Source: Enchytraeus crypticus (taxonomy: Eukaryota; Annelida; Clitellata; Enchytraeida; Enchytraeidae). From it: a stretch of DNA of 64,000 nucleotides. The notes under the pieces are model-generated. The model saw nothing but the letters and a program-made list of their open reading frames with translations, ran no database searches and had not been told where the DNA came from. Positions 33,645 through 44,180 of this stretch are shown in pieces. Position 1 is the stretch's first letter. Every line of letters starts with the position of its first letter. The stretch covers positions 184,001-248,000 of the forward strand of contig CAJHZI010000476.1 of assembly GCA_905160935.1 (NCBI GenBank). Reading direction: 5' to 3'. The position numbers were made by a program, and so were the translations under genes.

Positions 33645-34035
33645 AGAGAAAGCCACTAAGAGAAGGGAAGCTCTGGAGAGAGCTCGACGCAGTGGAAGCA
33701 TTGTCTCGCTCAGAGCATCACACGCTGACGACGACGCTAGAGAGAATTCAGAGGCCCTGGACCAGCAAACCATCTTCACACCCATGGGAACGCTGAGGAG
33801 GTGTTCGATGGATAGAGGCAGAGAGTTCCAGGAGGCTGGTGGTAGAGAGAGACAGAGCTGTGAGTACAGTGAGCTAGTCTTCACAACTCAAGCTGACCCT
33901 GATGAAGCTGAGATAAAGGTCAAGTGTCACATGGAGTGTGAGAGAGGAACAGGGCAGTGCGATCCAAGTTCTGGTCGTCTCTACCCATCTCATCTACCAC
34001 CTCTGCCTCCTCCTACTCTTTCCATCGAGACTTCG
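33645..34035 (+). CDS. Kv2/Shab-type potassium channel, coding exon 3 (proximal C-terminus)
   Basis: Exon of 391 bp from acceptor TTTGCAG to donor TCG/GTAAGT. Its first base completes an Arg codon split by the intron. It reads EKATKRREALERARRSGSIV, almost the same as the post-S6 segment of known Kv2/Shab channels. After SIVSL the sequence diverges: the DAFA-type segment that follows in fly and vertebrate Kv2 is replaced by ASHADDDARENSEALDQQ, and the exon ends in a Pro-rich PPLPPPTLSIETS. This suggests a divergent Kv2 paralogue or an alternative C-terminus. The acceptor abuts a TATTG repeat array. Phase out is 0, matching exon 4. Confidence 0.93.
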
Positions 34036-34077
34036 GTAAGTGTGTGATTAAATTTATTTAATTTATTGTAGAAAAGT

Positions 34078-34240
34078 AAAACAAAGTAAACACACATTAT
34101 AGTGAATTTATCAACTATGTTGATATCTATCACTTGTAATACCACATGTTTAAATCGTCAGGTAATTTAGACCATTTCCGTATAATCAGTTCAGTGAATG
34201 TCCGAGATTTTATAATCAGATCAGCGCGATCGAGAGTTAC
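34078..34240 (-). repeat. SINE family A copy (5' truncated)
   Basis: AAGTAAACACACATTATAGT, GATATCTATCACTTGTAATA, CCACATGTTTAAATCGTCAG, AGTGAATGTCCGAGATTTTA; stops near GATCAGCGCG. Kv2 intron 3. Confidence 0.8.
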
Positions 34241-35450
34241 AATACATAGAAAATGCTATTGTTGTTAATTAAATTACTGATAGGTTGGTAAGTGGATTGA
34301 TAGATGGAATAATAAAGTGAGTGAGGAAGAGTAAGTGAATGATTAAAAGATAGACTATTTCAAGCATTCGCTCTTCAGCTCTGCGATTGATTGATTAATT
34401 GATTGATTGAATGATTGGTTGATTGATTAACGATATAGTGAAACTAAGAGACAAAAAGTCAAGCTGAACAAGTCTTGCCTGTCTGTTGAAAGATGCGCCA
34501 CAATTTTTTTAAATTGTAAGAGCAACCTGTAAAAATTTGCGTACAGTGAAACATGTAGCTTAAAAGTAGAGGGGATTATATGATTGTCGATCTCTGCGGA
34601 CGACGATGATGTCGCTGGGGTAACTAACGGTAGATGTCTGGTACGGGTGATCTGCTGTCATTAAGCCAGATAGGCCGCTGATAATGTGAGAGACGTGAAA
34701 GCAACACACTTGGCGCGAGAGAATGACGCGAGGGAAAAGTTATTATTCCATTGTTATTTTATTCTATTACTTCACAATCTATAATAAGTAAGTTACATGA
34801 CTATAAAGCAAATACGCGCTGATAGTTACTTTCCGCCTTAAGCCCGAAGGCTTCGCTTTCAAGCAGCCACAAACTACAACGAACTATTCCATCGCTTTAA
34901 TAGTACAAGTGCGCCCAGAGTTAGTCTGCAATATGATTATATAGAAACTTTCTGCAACATCCGACATACAGCAACCAATAGCACTGATGCAACATTACAA
35001 TATAACTAATAATTGGAATCATACGATAGTTACAGCCAATAGCAAGAATGTTCAAACATCACCTCATACATTACACAACTACGCATTTTCCAGAAAGTAT
35101 GCAGTGTTCTATAAACTTGTTGCTAATCCAATATATTCCACATTCCTTACAATTCTACATGTGCAGCATACTTTAAGAATACCTTAGAGTTGCTCTGTCC
35201 AGCAGCTGCGTGGATGATGATCCTATGCTACATAAGCCACTGGGCTTCATTTACAGATTTTCTTCTGTTTCTTCTGCAGTTACCACCAAGTATGAATCCT
35301 ATAAAGCATTTCGGTTGCCGAACTCATATTCATTTAACATTTTAGTACTTAACGCATAGAAAATATTATGATGTCTTTTAAACTAGCTGCACCATCCTGG
35401 AAACAAAACACGCATTTTTCTTTGATTAAACTGATCTGGAAATTTGACAA
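34241..35450. other. Kv2 intron 3, unclassified part
   Basis: Includes GATTGATTGATT tetranucleotide DNA near 34383-34430. No exon or recognised element. Confidence 0.5.
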
Positions 35451-35454
35451 ACAA

Positions 35455-35605
35455 GTAGTGCACTGCCTACTGGCAGGTTCATGGTATATAACGCCTCAGC
35501 TCATCTCTATCTTCCGTTTTCCTCTTCATGTCACATACGAGTGGATCATTAAATCATCTATAACATTCCTTTTGATATACCATTATTCTTGGGGTATTCT
35601 AATTA
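35455..35605 (-). repeat. LINE-tail-sharing short element, partial
   Basis: TAGTGCACTGCCTACTGGCA, GGTTCATGGTATATAACGCC, then TGATATACCATTATTCTTGG as at 9860-9920. Confidence 0.7.
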
Positions 35606-35909
35606 TGACAGTCGTATTAAGATCTCCTAATCATTTCATCCTATCTCTATGAGAACCTCTAACAATTAGAGTTTATTTTTTGTTAGCTTAGAGTTTATAC
35701 ACTCTAAGCTAACACAGCTCACTATCTGTACGACGTCTAAGTCGCTCGTGTCCCACGTCTCGAAAAATTGACAGCTTCAGAAAATTACGTTCAATTCCTG
35801 GCCCGGGGCTCGAATCCATGTCCAGCTTAATGACAAAATATTGACTGGAAGATTTCTCCATGCCCGCAGGACTCCAGGGCTTCCTGTGGGATTTATTACA
35901 GTACTAAAA

Positions 35910-36034
35910 AGCTGGTATAGCTGATGTTATCGTCAGTTTCCTCACACGATAGACATGTCAGTGACGAGCGAGCCCAGGATTTTAAACCCGCACATACTGA
36001 TCCGCAGTCGAATTCCAGCCAGTGGCGACGTCGA
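35910..36034 (-). repeat. SINE family B copy (diverged)
   Basis: Complement of GGGTTTAAAATCCTGGGCTC and AGGAAACTGACGATAACATC; the 5' part is shortened. Confidence 0.75.
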
Positions 36035-36659
36035 TAAGCTACTCGACAAATAGGCCTACTTAATGAATTCCATTAATAGATCGAATAATGTATGATTTGA
36101 ACCATAGGGTTTTATAATGAAAGGAAATTCTTATTTTAATACTAATAATTAGATATCAGAGGTAGAAATTCAGTAAACATTTACAATAATAGGTGAAGGG
36201 CAGGAAATTTGATTCATACCATATTTTTTATTTTTATGTCATGAAAATTATAAATAAAGATTATATGGGCCACGTTAATTGGACTACTTGAAAATATAGT
36301 ACTATCAGACATTATTTCAGAAATAAAAAAATGAAATAAACGAAAAACGTCTAAATATTTTGACGAGCACCAGCTTAAGGACGTCAGTTAAATGAAGCCC
36401 AAGAAGAAGCCCGGTCGAGATATTACACAACGCAGGATTGAAGTTTTACAAATCACTATTTTATACACAAGAAATCTCTATATTAAAAGAGAGTCCTGCT
36501 GCATCCTTGCTGGACTCGTAGTGGGATCAGGATCAGCAGAGCTCCGTGGTGCTTTATAGACCTGACTGTGGTGGGGGAGATTGAGAGAGGGGGAGTTAGA
36601 GGGGTGGGGGGGAGATAGTGAAGAGATGGGCAATTTGATAGAGAGTGTGATTCTGTCAT

Positions 36660-36874
36660 ATAATAATAATAATAATAATAATAATTTAGGAGAACCAGTG
36701 CCATTACAGTCGACCAGCGCGAAAAAGCCTTTCTATGGCAGCGCCTATCTATCGCACTACAGCGTTTTAATGCTGTATGCATTCGTGGCACTTTGGCGAA
36801 TGCGACCTTCCGGAGCGTAGAGGAACTATTTTAAATATTTTTTCATCTTTCTTTTAATTAAATAAAGTCTTTTT

Positions 36875-36910
<36 letters not shown>

Positions 36911-36988
36911 TAATAATATTAATAATAATAATAAGTTGTATTTACATTGAGTCTCAATTAATTGATAGTCTTCATTCTATTATTTTTA

Positions 36989-37031
<43 letters not shown>

Positions 37032-37107
37032 TAGCTTATCAACACGTAGCAGTTCCACTTGAAGCCATATCTGCAGTAGTCGATTCCAGTGCATATTGCA
37101 AGCATAT

Positions 37108-37151
<44 letters not shown>

Positions 37152-37175
37152 ATAATAATAATAATAATAATAATA
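36660..37175. repeat. (AAT)n / (ATT)n / (ACT)n trinucleotide microsatellites
   Basis: Several trinucleotide tracts: about 36660-36686, 36878-36935, 36990-37030, 37107-37150 (ACT)n and 37151-37172 (AAT)n. Confidence 0.95.
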
Positions 37176-37474
37176 TTTAGACAATTTGATAGACAGTGTT
37201 AAAGATATGAAGGGAGCTAAAGCTAAATAAAGTAAAAAAGACGAAGATATTCGCAAAATCTCAGACAAAAACAAGAAATAAGGAGTGTGAAAGTCGAAGA
37301 AGCCTTGAGTAAAACTCAGTGTCCTGATTGAATTATACTCAGACAAACATTGTCGTCTTGAAGAGAAGCCCTTCGGCTTCTGACTAGGACGTTAAGCACA
37401 CTATATATCAACAACAACACACATATATAAATAAGCAATATGAAGGTGAAAAACATCTCATCCAGCTTCCAAGA

Positions 37475-37512
<38 letters not shown>

Positions 37513-37589
37513 ACTATCTCGATTTCTCTCTTTCCTTCTCTCTCTAAATTCTTTTCCTCCTTTTCAGTTTCTCTCTTTTCGTCCTCTCT

Positions 37590-37626
<37 letters not shown>

Positions 37627-37660
37627 CTCTCTCAATCTCTCTATTTCTCTGCCGTCCCGT
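37475..37660. repeat. (CT)n microsatellites
   Basis: Two CT runs separated by CT-rich DNA, Kv2 intron 3. Confidence 0.95.
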
Positions 37661-37844
37661 CAGATTTACGACCTAACCTTGACCCTACATAATCTTGTTC
37701 CACAATCTTTGATAATGGACACGTCTGGTCTCTGCTTTATCGCTCGCTCCGTCACCCACCACGTGTGTTCTAATTCCTCAAACCAATCGTTTGAATTTTT
37801 AACTTCATATTTTCATGAAGTCCTTAGATGTAGAGAGATTTCTA

Positions 37845-38390
37845 GAGGACACGAGAGGACACTAGCTAGACGACACTAACTAGAGGACACTAACTAGAGG
37901 ACACTAACTAGAGGTCACGAACTAGAGGACACTAACTTGAGGACACTTACTAGATGATACTAATTAAAGGACACTAACAAGAGGACACTAACTAGAGGAC
38001 ACTAACTAGAAGACACTAACTAGAGAACACTAACTAGATGACGCTAACTAGAGGACCCTAACTAGAGGACACTAATTAGAGGACATTAACTAGAGGACAC
38101 TAACTAGAGGACACTAAATAGAGGACACTAACTAGAGGACACTAACTAGAGGACGCTAACTAGAGGACCCTAACTAGAGGACACTAAATAGAGGACACTA
38201 ACTAGAGGACACTAACTAGAGAACACTAACTAGACGACGCTAACTAGAGGACACTAATTAGAGGACATTAACTAGAGGACACTAAGAAGAAGACACTAAC
38301 TAGAGGACACTAACTAGAGAACACTAACTAGAGGACCCTAACTAGAGGACACTAATTGGAGGATATTAACTAGAGGACACTAACTACTGT
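37845..38390. repeat. 14-bp minisatellite
   Basis: About 38 units of GAGGACACTAACTA. Blocks of the same variant series recur (GACGCTAACTAGAGGACCCT), indicating duplication of multi-unit segments. It is followed by a short CATTGACACAATGACACA array to about 38520. Confidence 0.95.
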
Positions 38391-38744
38391 ACTTGACACA
38401 ACACATTGATACAATGACACGGCACATTGACACATTCGCATAATGACACAATGACACAGCACATTGACACATTGACATAATGACAGAGCACATTGACACA
38501 TTGGAACAACATGATGACCCATTGTTATAGTAACACGTAGCACATACACTGTCTCTGTGACACATATTTACGTACACTCGCTGAGAACAACACATATTCC
38601 TAGGTACATGCACGCACACAAACACACGTACATCATCGCAGCAATCCATCACCTATGTGGACTTTTGCAGATATTTGTCGGTCGACATCTCTAAATCTTT
38701 TCGTCCATTTTTGTTAATATGACAGAACCAATCAACCTTCTAGT

Positions 38745-38890
38745 ACATCACAGCCCCCCCCCCCCTCTCACTCTATGGCCACCCCATCACGGCCATTTCT
38801 CGTGGATTTCCGATAAAACGGGGGATCGGTTTTGTCAATCATACTGCAGTCCCGGACTTAACCGGGTGAGATGAATTCCCGGCGCTTTAC
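38745..38890. other. Unclassified GC-richer patch with poly-C
   Basis: A run of Cs at about 38753-38765, then CACGGCCATTTCTCGTGG and GATAAAACGGGGGATCGG. It could be an interspersed repeat edge; not recognised. Confidence 0.3.
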
Positions 38891-39289
38891 TTAAAAATGT
38901 ACTCCAAAAAAATATATGTACTACATGTGTACTACATATTCGAAAGTAGCAGAGTAGAGTGGAAAGTATTTGGAGTACAGAGTCATGGTTGTCATTTAAT
39001 CGAAGCTAAAAATTGGATTATCAAATAAAGAATACCTAGAAGTTTAAAAAATCTAGAGTCATGATTCTTAAATAATGAAAATCTTAATGCATTTTTTAAA
39101 AATAAAACCTATATCTCATATGTGGCACTTTTATTCTAAAATCTTGAATCATGAATATAAATAAAATAAAATTTTAAATCATGATTCAATGATTTAGAGT
39201 TTCTTTAACCATGAAGGTCAAATTTTAGACCACGAATAAAGCCATGATCCAAATATCATTAACTTAAAAATATAAAAATATGTGATTCT

Positions 39290-39765
39290 AAATCCGATAC
39301 CATGATTCTCAAATCATGTACCATGATTCTCAAATCATATACCATGATTCTCAAATCAAATACAATGATTCTCAAATCAAATACAATGACTCTCAAATCT
39401 TACACAATGATTCTCAAATCATATACCATAATTCTCAAATCTTATACCATGATTCTCAAATCTTACACCCTGATTCTCGAATCTTACACCCTGATTCTCA
39501 AATCTTACACCATGATTCTCAAATCTTACACCATGATTCTCAAATCTTACACCTTGATTCTCAAATCAAATACAATGATTCTCAAATCTTACACAACGAT
39601 TCTCAAATCTTACACCATGATTCTCAAATCTTACACCATGATTCTCAAATCTTACACCTTGATTCTCAAATCAAGTACAATGATTCTCAAATCAAATACA
39701 ATGATTCTCAAATCAAATACAATGATTCTCAAATCAAATACAATGATTCTCAAATCGAATCCATT
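39290..39765. repeat. 21-bp minisatellite
   Basis: About 22 units of ACCATGATTCTCAAATCTTA plus C. Because 21 is divisible by three and the unit lacks stops in two frames, it gives 150-residue open frames that are not genes. Confidence 0.95.
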
Positions 39766-39971
39766 ACTGTATTCACATGGCGTTAAGCCGCTATGAAAAT
39801 TCAATAGTTCAAGATAGTACATTATAATTCGTTAAACTTTCATCCGTGCAGATATTATTATCATTTCGGGAAAATATTACATGACAGAATCACTTTTACG
39901 TTCATTATTGAAGCATGCAGAGAACGGACGGGTGGACTATACTGGGATCATATGATAGCCGTCTCAATGCT

Positions 39972-40045
39972 CCATTGATGTCCCTGACATCATCGTTGTA
40001 TGAGAAAACGGACGCTAAACCTTCATTATTATTATTATTATTAAA
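39972..40045 (+). repeat. SINE family C tail fragment with (ATT)n
   Basis: GTCCCTGACATCATCGTTGT, ATGAGAAAACGGACGCTAAA, CCTTC(ATT)n. Confidence 0.75.
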
Positions 40046-40263
40046 TTATTAAGCCAAAACATTTAAAAAATCATTTTTCGTCGTGTCATATTTGTTTTAA
40101 TTCCAAATCTGGTCTACATTCCCTACACACGCGTCCTAGTTCCCAGGAGTGAGCTAGTTCCGGAGTGTCCGGGCGGTCGATGGAATCGATGGAAATTACG
40201 ATGTTCGATTCATTGGCGTCCCTGTAATTGTGATCACGTGATCAATGCTTCCTGGCCGTCACG

Positions 40264-40530
40264 AAGTCACTGGTGGGGGGAGGGGTGTGACGTCACTGCG
40301 GGGGTTCTGACGTCATTGGTTGGTGAGGATGTCTTGACGTCACTGGTAGTTGAGGGTGTACTGACGTCACTGATGGGGGAATGTCCTGACGTCACTGGTG
40401 GGGGGAGTGTCATGACGTCACTGGTGGGGGAGTGTCATGGCGTCACTGGTGGGGGGAGTGTCATGACGTCACTGGTGGGGGGAGTGTCATGACGTCACTG
40501 GTGGGGGAGTGTCATGACGTCACTGGTAGA
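40264..40530. repeat. 26-bp minisatellite carrying CRE octamers
   Basis: Ten units of roughly TGACGTCACTGGTGGGGGGA plus GTGTCA. Nine contain a perfect TGACGTCA palindrome (consensus CREB/ATF site) and one has TGGCGTCA. Located in Kv2 intron 3, about 0.6 kb before the last exon. Regulatory activity is not shown, only the density of sites. Confidence 0.9.
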
Positions 40531-40929
40531 CGAGGGTGTACTAGTATCAGAGTATACATAACTATAGGTTATGTATCTACACAGTATAAAATAGGCTGTA
40601 TCGATTGACGGGAATGGATTGATTTATGCATGGTTTCATTTAGTGTTGAATTGGAGTGAACGTATTGAATGAGCGATAAATGAAGGTTGATTGGTAAATT
40701 GATTGATGACTTTGTTGAGAAATGATTTTTAACGATTGATTTATTGGTGATAGATTGATTTGCTATTAAGTACCTTATCAAAATATTCCGTAAAGAATGG
40801 ATGGTTGAATAACTAAGTGATTGATTGCTTGAATGCTAAATGGGGAATCGATTGAATCATTCTGTATTACAGATTTACTAATATACAAATATTTACGATT
40901 ACTTATTACTTAATATTTACTATTCGTAT

Positions 40930-40978
40930 TCCGACCCCAGTTAAACTGGAATTCAAGGCAGGACAATGATGATGATTA
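40930..40978 (+). repeat. (GAT)n-tailed interspersed repeat, tail fragment
   Basis: GTATTCCGACCCCAGTTAAA then CTGGAATTCAAGGCAGGACA followed by ATGATGATG; relative of 7545-7585 and 63110-63180. Confidence 0.6.
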
Positions 40979-40984
40979 CTTAAA

Positions 40985-41120
40985 ATTTACTATTAAGATT
41001 TCTATTAGATTTATATTTACTATTAGATTTATATTTACTATTAGATTTATATTTACTATTAGATTTATATTTACTATTAGATTTATATTTACTATTAGAT
41101 TTATATTTACTATTAGATTT
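40985..41120. repeat. 18-bp tandem repeat before Kv2 exon 4
   Basis: Seven units of TATTAGATTTATATTTAC ending about 35 bp upstream of the last-exon acceptor. Confidence 0.95.
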
Positions 41121-41154
41121 TTTAATATTTAATATTACTCGTTTAATGTTTCAG

Positions 41155-42423
41155 GACTTCACGTGGACGACGTCTATAAATGGCGGAAGTCCCGGACTTC
41201 ACTCCAGGTCCCGCAGTAACCTCGCTGATCCCTCTTCCACTCGCCAGGAGAGCAACGCCAGTAACGACAGCTACGTCTCCTGCAGCAGGTACCATTCCAC
41301 CCGAGCATCTCCTAGCGGAGCACCATCGCTCCGGAAGTCCCATGAGTCCAGACAGGGGGACTCCATCCGTCAGGAGAGCAATGCGAGCAACGATAGCTAC
41401 GTCACCTGTTTCACGCACCCCCAGCCAAGCCCCTCCCCTAACGGCGGAAGAGTTAACTCCGCCCACCTCTCGCTCAATTCCGTCAATTCCTGCGCTCAAT
41501 CAACCCCAGGGGGGCTCCACCCCCCGGACAGAACTGACCAATCAAACGAGAAACTTCGACAGTTGATCAATAGGTTATACGCTGAGAGACGACAGACTCC
41601 GCCTACTTTACCTGCTCGTCAGCATGGCTCCTCCTACTACACGCTCAGCTCTAGGGGAGAGGAGAAGGCGTGGCCACGCTCGGCTCAGAACAGCCGATCA
41701 TACGACGAGACGAGTAGGCCCAGGGTCGTTCCTCGTTCCGCCCACGTCACCCATATCAGTTTTGACGACATCCTAGCCACTGATTCGCAAGATGGAGCTT
41801 TGCGGTCTGGTGATGTGCTGCAGCAACCTCTATATCAGGATCTCTCGGTGTCCATCAACCAAGAAATGCCTTCCACAACGTTAGTTAAATATCCAGATCA
41901 AAGCGCCGAGTATTCCTATAAGTGCTCGATGTCATCCAGCAAGCGTTCGTCAACCACTCCGAGTGCCTCTTCCTTCCCAGCCTGGTCGGGGTCTTTAAGC
42001 GCAGCGGGGCAGTCGCTGAAGAAGGCGTTCAGGCGGCAGAAGAAGAGCCTATCTCGCCGCTCTGAGCTTGGTTCTCAGACATCTTCAGCAGCCGATCAGA
42101 CGACCACCTCATCTCAGACCCTCCCTTCACCGCAGCTACTCGTCAAAATGCTCAGAAACACCGACCGAGGCGAGTCAAGAACCGAAACAAGACTCGCCGC
42201 GAGCTCCGTGGACGATCAGGGAAGAGATACGATTAACCAGACGAGGAGGTGGAGTGAGCGGAGTGACAGTGATCCAGCCAGTGATAGTCTGAATGCAGGA
42301 CTGCGCAGAGCCTACTTCCTGTCCGGTAAACCCTCGTCCTCTAATAGTCTGCAGAGACAGTCCCAGCAAACCATCATGACGGAGTCACCCGGGTCAGGTG
42401 TGTGGAGTGTTGAGTGTAATTAA
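41155..42423 (+). CDS. Kv2/Shab-type potassium channel, last coding exon (distal C-terminus)
   Basis: Exon of 1269 bp from acceptor TTAATGTTTCAG to TAA at 42421-42423, phase 0. It encodes 422 Ser-rich cytosolic residues. GC content and codon use match the other Kv2 exons. Two copies of QESNASNDSYV(S/T)C (41245-41283 and 41371-41409) resemble the Kv2.1 proximal restriction and clustering motif, which binds VAP proteins at ER-plasma membrane contacts when phosphorylated. A third loosely similar acidic/aromatic patch is SFDDILATDS at about 41758-41790. A basic patch KKAFRRQKKSLSRRSE lies at about 42019-42066. The stop codon lies inside the 11-bp direct repeat flanking a SINE. A donor-like G/GTGTGTG just before the stop leaves open another downstream exon. 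Joined protein is about 1153 residues (vertebrate Kv2.1 about 850). Confidence 0.85.
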   Translation, partial: DFTWTTSINGGSPGLHSRSRSNLADPSSTRQESNASNDSYVSCSRYHSTRASPSGAPSLRKSHESRQGDSIRQESNASNDSYVTCFTHPQPSPSPNGGRVNSAHLSLNSVNSCAQSTPGGLHPPDRTDQSNEKLRQLINRLYAERRQTPPTLPARQHGSSYYTLSSRGEEKAWPRSAQNSRSYDETSRPRVVPRSAHVTHISFDDILATDSQDGALRSGDVLQQPLYQDLSVSINQEMPSTTLVKYPDQSAEYSYKCSMSSSKRSSTTPSASSFPAWSGSLSAAGQSLKKAFRRQKKSLSRRSELGSQTSSAADQTTTSSQTLPSPQLLVKMLRNTDRGESRTETRLAASSVDDQGRDTINQTRRWSERSDSDPASDSLNAGLRRAYFLSGKPSSSNSLQRQSQQTIMTESPGSGVWSVECN

Positions 42424-42424
42424 A

Positions 42425-42557
42425 GCTAAAAAACCTAAGGTTAACGTCAGTTTCCTCACTCGAAAGCGATGTTAGTGACGGGCGAGCCCAGGATTTGAAC
42501 CCGCACCTACTGATCCGCGGTCGAATATCTTACCGACTTCGCCACTGACTCCAGCCA
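42425..42557 (-). repeat. SINE family B copy at the Kv2 stop codon
   Basis: Well-preserved copy. GTGTAATTAAA is present at 42414-42424 and 42570-42580 and may be the target-site duplication. The element would form the first part of the 3' UTR if the TAA at 42421 is used. Confidence 0.8.
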
Positions 42558-43200
42558 ATTGTGTAATGGGTGTAATTAAATACACAATTACATTATGTGT
42601 AATTAATATTAATTTAATATGATTAAATCATAGATTGAATCACCAGGATCAGGTGTGTGAGAACTGAATGTAGGCCTAATTGTGTAATTAATGTAATTAA
42701 GTGCTCTTTATTAGGCTTGATATATCTTACTTTTTTGTTAGCAGACGTTAACATTACAGTTTCAGAATTGCTAGGCCTATTTTTAACTTTTCAAACAAAT
42801 ATTTTTACTATATCCACTAAAATCTATGCATAAAGTACGATAAAGACCATAATGATTAAAAATTAAGATATTTAAGATTGAGATACTTGCTGTCGACATG
42901 AATTGATGTGGACAACAACATGCCTTGGCCTTGACCTATTACACGTCTTGGCCTTGACTTTCATGAAAAGAGTAAAGAATTAAACGAGAAATTTGTTATT
43001 TGCTGGTAGAGTCAGAGAGTACTCTATTGCTGGGGAGGTATCACTACGTAAAGGGAGCTCAAACCTCTGCCTCAACGATACAGTAGCATTCCAACTAATG
43101 CTGCGTTTTCATTGGTACGTTTTTCTGCTTATTCCACGTTCTGTAAGGTCGTAGTTATTTAAATTAGTGACCCCATTGCGGTTATATATCGAACAAACTA
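42558..43200. other. Downstream of Kv2, no gene seen
   Basis: AT-rich. A 40-60 bp stretch at about 42640-42710 (CACCAGGATCAGGTGTGTGA) is a diverged copy of the last Kv2 codons at 42385-42424. Confidence 0.5.
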
Positions 43201-43201
43201 T

Positions 43202-43292
43202 ATTCGACCGCGGATCCGTAGGTGCGGGGTTCAAATCCTAGGCTCTCCCGTCACTGATATCGTCGCTTTTGAGTGAGGAAACTGGCGTTAAC
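43202..43292 (+). repeat. SINE family B copy (5' truncated)
   Basis: TCGACCGCGGATCCGTAGGT, GGGGTTCAAATCCTAGGC, GAGTGAGGAAACTGGCGTTA. Confidence 0.8.
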
Positions 43293-43489
43293 AATCCGCT
43301 TTTTTTTAACGGTAAGAGTCGCTAGAGTAAGAAATCCTACCAGATAAAAGTATTCTCTTAAGTCTTTATCTTTGGAGTAGTGTTATGGATATGGAAATTT
43401 TACTGATTTGGAATCTTTTGTTTTCGCTCTTCGGCATGGCTTGGGTTGGTTTAGCCGTAATTGTTCCATGATGATTGTAGCATTCCAAT

Positions 43490-43590
43490 CAATATGATTA
43501 TTATTATAATTGTTATTGTTGCTATTGTTGATGTTGCTATTGAATTGATGTTGTTATTGTTGATGTTGCTATTGATGTTGTTATTGTTGT
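43490..43590. repeat. TTGTTGATGTTGCTATTGA-type short tandem repeat
   Basis: GTTGTTATTGTTGATGTTG-like words repeat imperfectly. Confidence 0.7.
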
Positions 43591-43674
43591 TGTATCGCAA
43601 GGATATCGCGTGACGTATAGGACTAGTGTCAATACAAATAAACATAAGCTGTCGTGTACAATGAGGAATACAAC

Positions 43675-43840
43675 TTGTCTACTATTAACTTTATAAATAG
43701 TAAATAGTAATAAAAATAGTGATAGTAATAGTCTACTAATAACTCTATAAAGAGTAAATAGTAACAAAAATAGTAATAATAATAGTCTACTATTAACTTT
43801 ACAAATAGTAAAGTGCAATAATAATAGTAATAGTAATGGT
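43675..43840. repeat. Tandem repeat, unit about 57 bp
   Basis: Three units of TAGTCTACTATTAACTTTAT, AAATAGTAAATAGTAA, AAAATAGT. Confidence 0.85.
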
Positions 43841-43932
43841 TCAGTAAATGTATAATTCGCAATTAAGCTTGTTTGTTTACCTGTTTCAGATCTTTGCTCA
43901 AGTTCTTTACTCTTCTTTATATCACGTGACTG

Positions 43933-44180
43933 ATGTTGAAACAATATGGCGACTCATCGAGAGGCATGACGAGGCGTACCCGGCAATATTTCCAGACATA
44001 TTTAGACACATCTAGAAGCACTAGGAGACGTACACAACCTACAAATATAAGACACGCTGAGAGACCCAGCAGCACTTCTACCAGTCTACAGCAACAACAA
44101 CAACACATAGTTAGAGTGTTTGTCCACGACAACATTGAGAATTGTATAGATACATCTATACTGTACTCAATTTGTAAATT
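43933..44180 (+). CDS. Doubtful short open reading frame
   Basis: ATG at 43933 opens a frame that reads MLKQYGDSSRGMTRRTRQYF, continues Arg/Ser/Thr-rich with a Gln run, and then enters a SINE at 44181, whose sequence supplies the stop. A good acceptor-like CTGTTTCAG lies at about 43890, but the frame has a stop between that site and the ATG. No family recognised. Probably chance or a relict; listed because its residue mix is not simple-sequence. Confidence 0.12.

Noticed and set aside
36483..36820. Overlapping open frames near 36.5-36.8 kb
   Set aside because: Driven by an (AAT)n tract and no recognisable domain or exon borders.
39302..39796. Overlapping 164- and 156-residue open frames
   Set aside because: A 21-bp tandem repeat lacking stops in two frames; no splice or start context.
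41143..41566. Other open frames (plus and minus) over Kv2 exon 4
   Set aside because: Off-frame readings of a GC-rich coding exon; the chosen frame continues exon 3 in phase.
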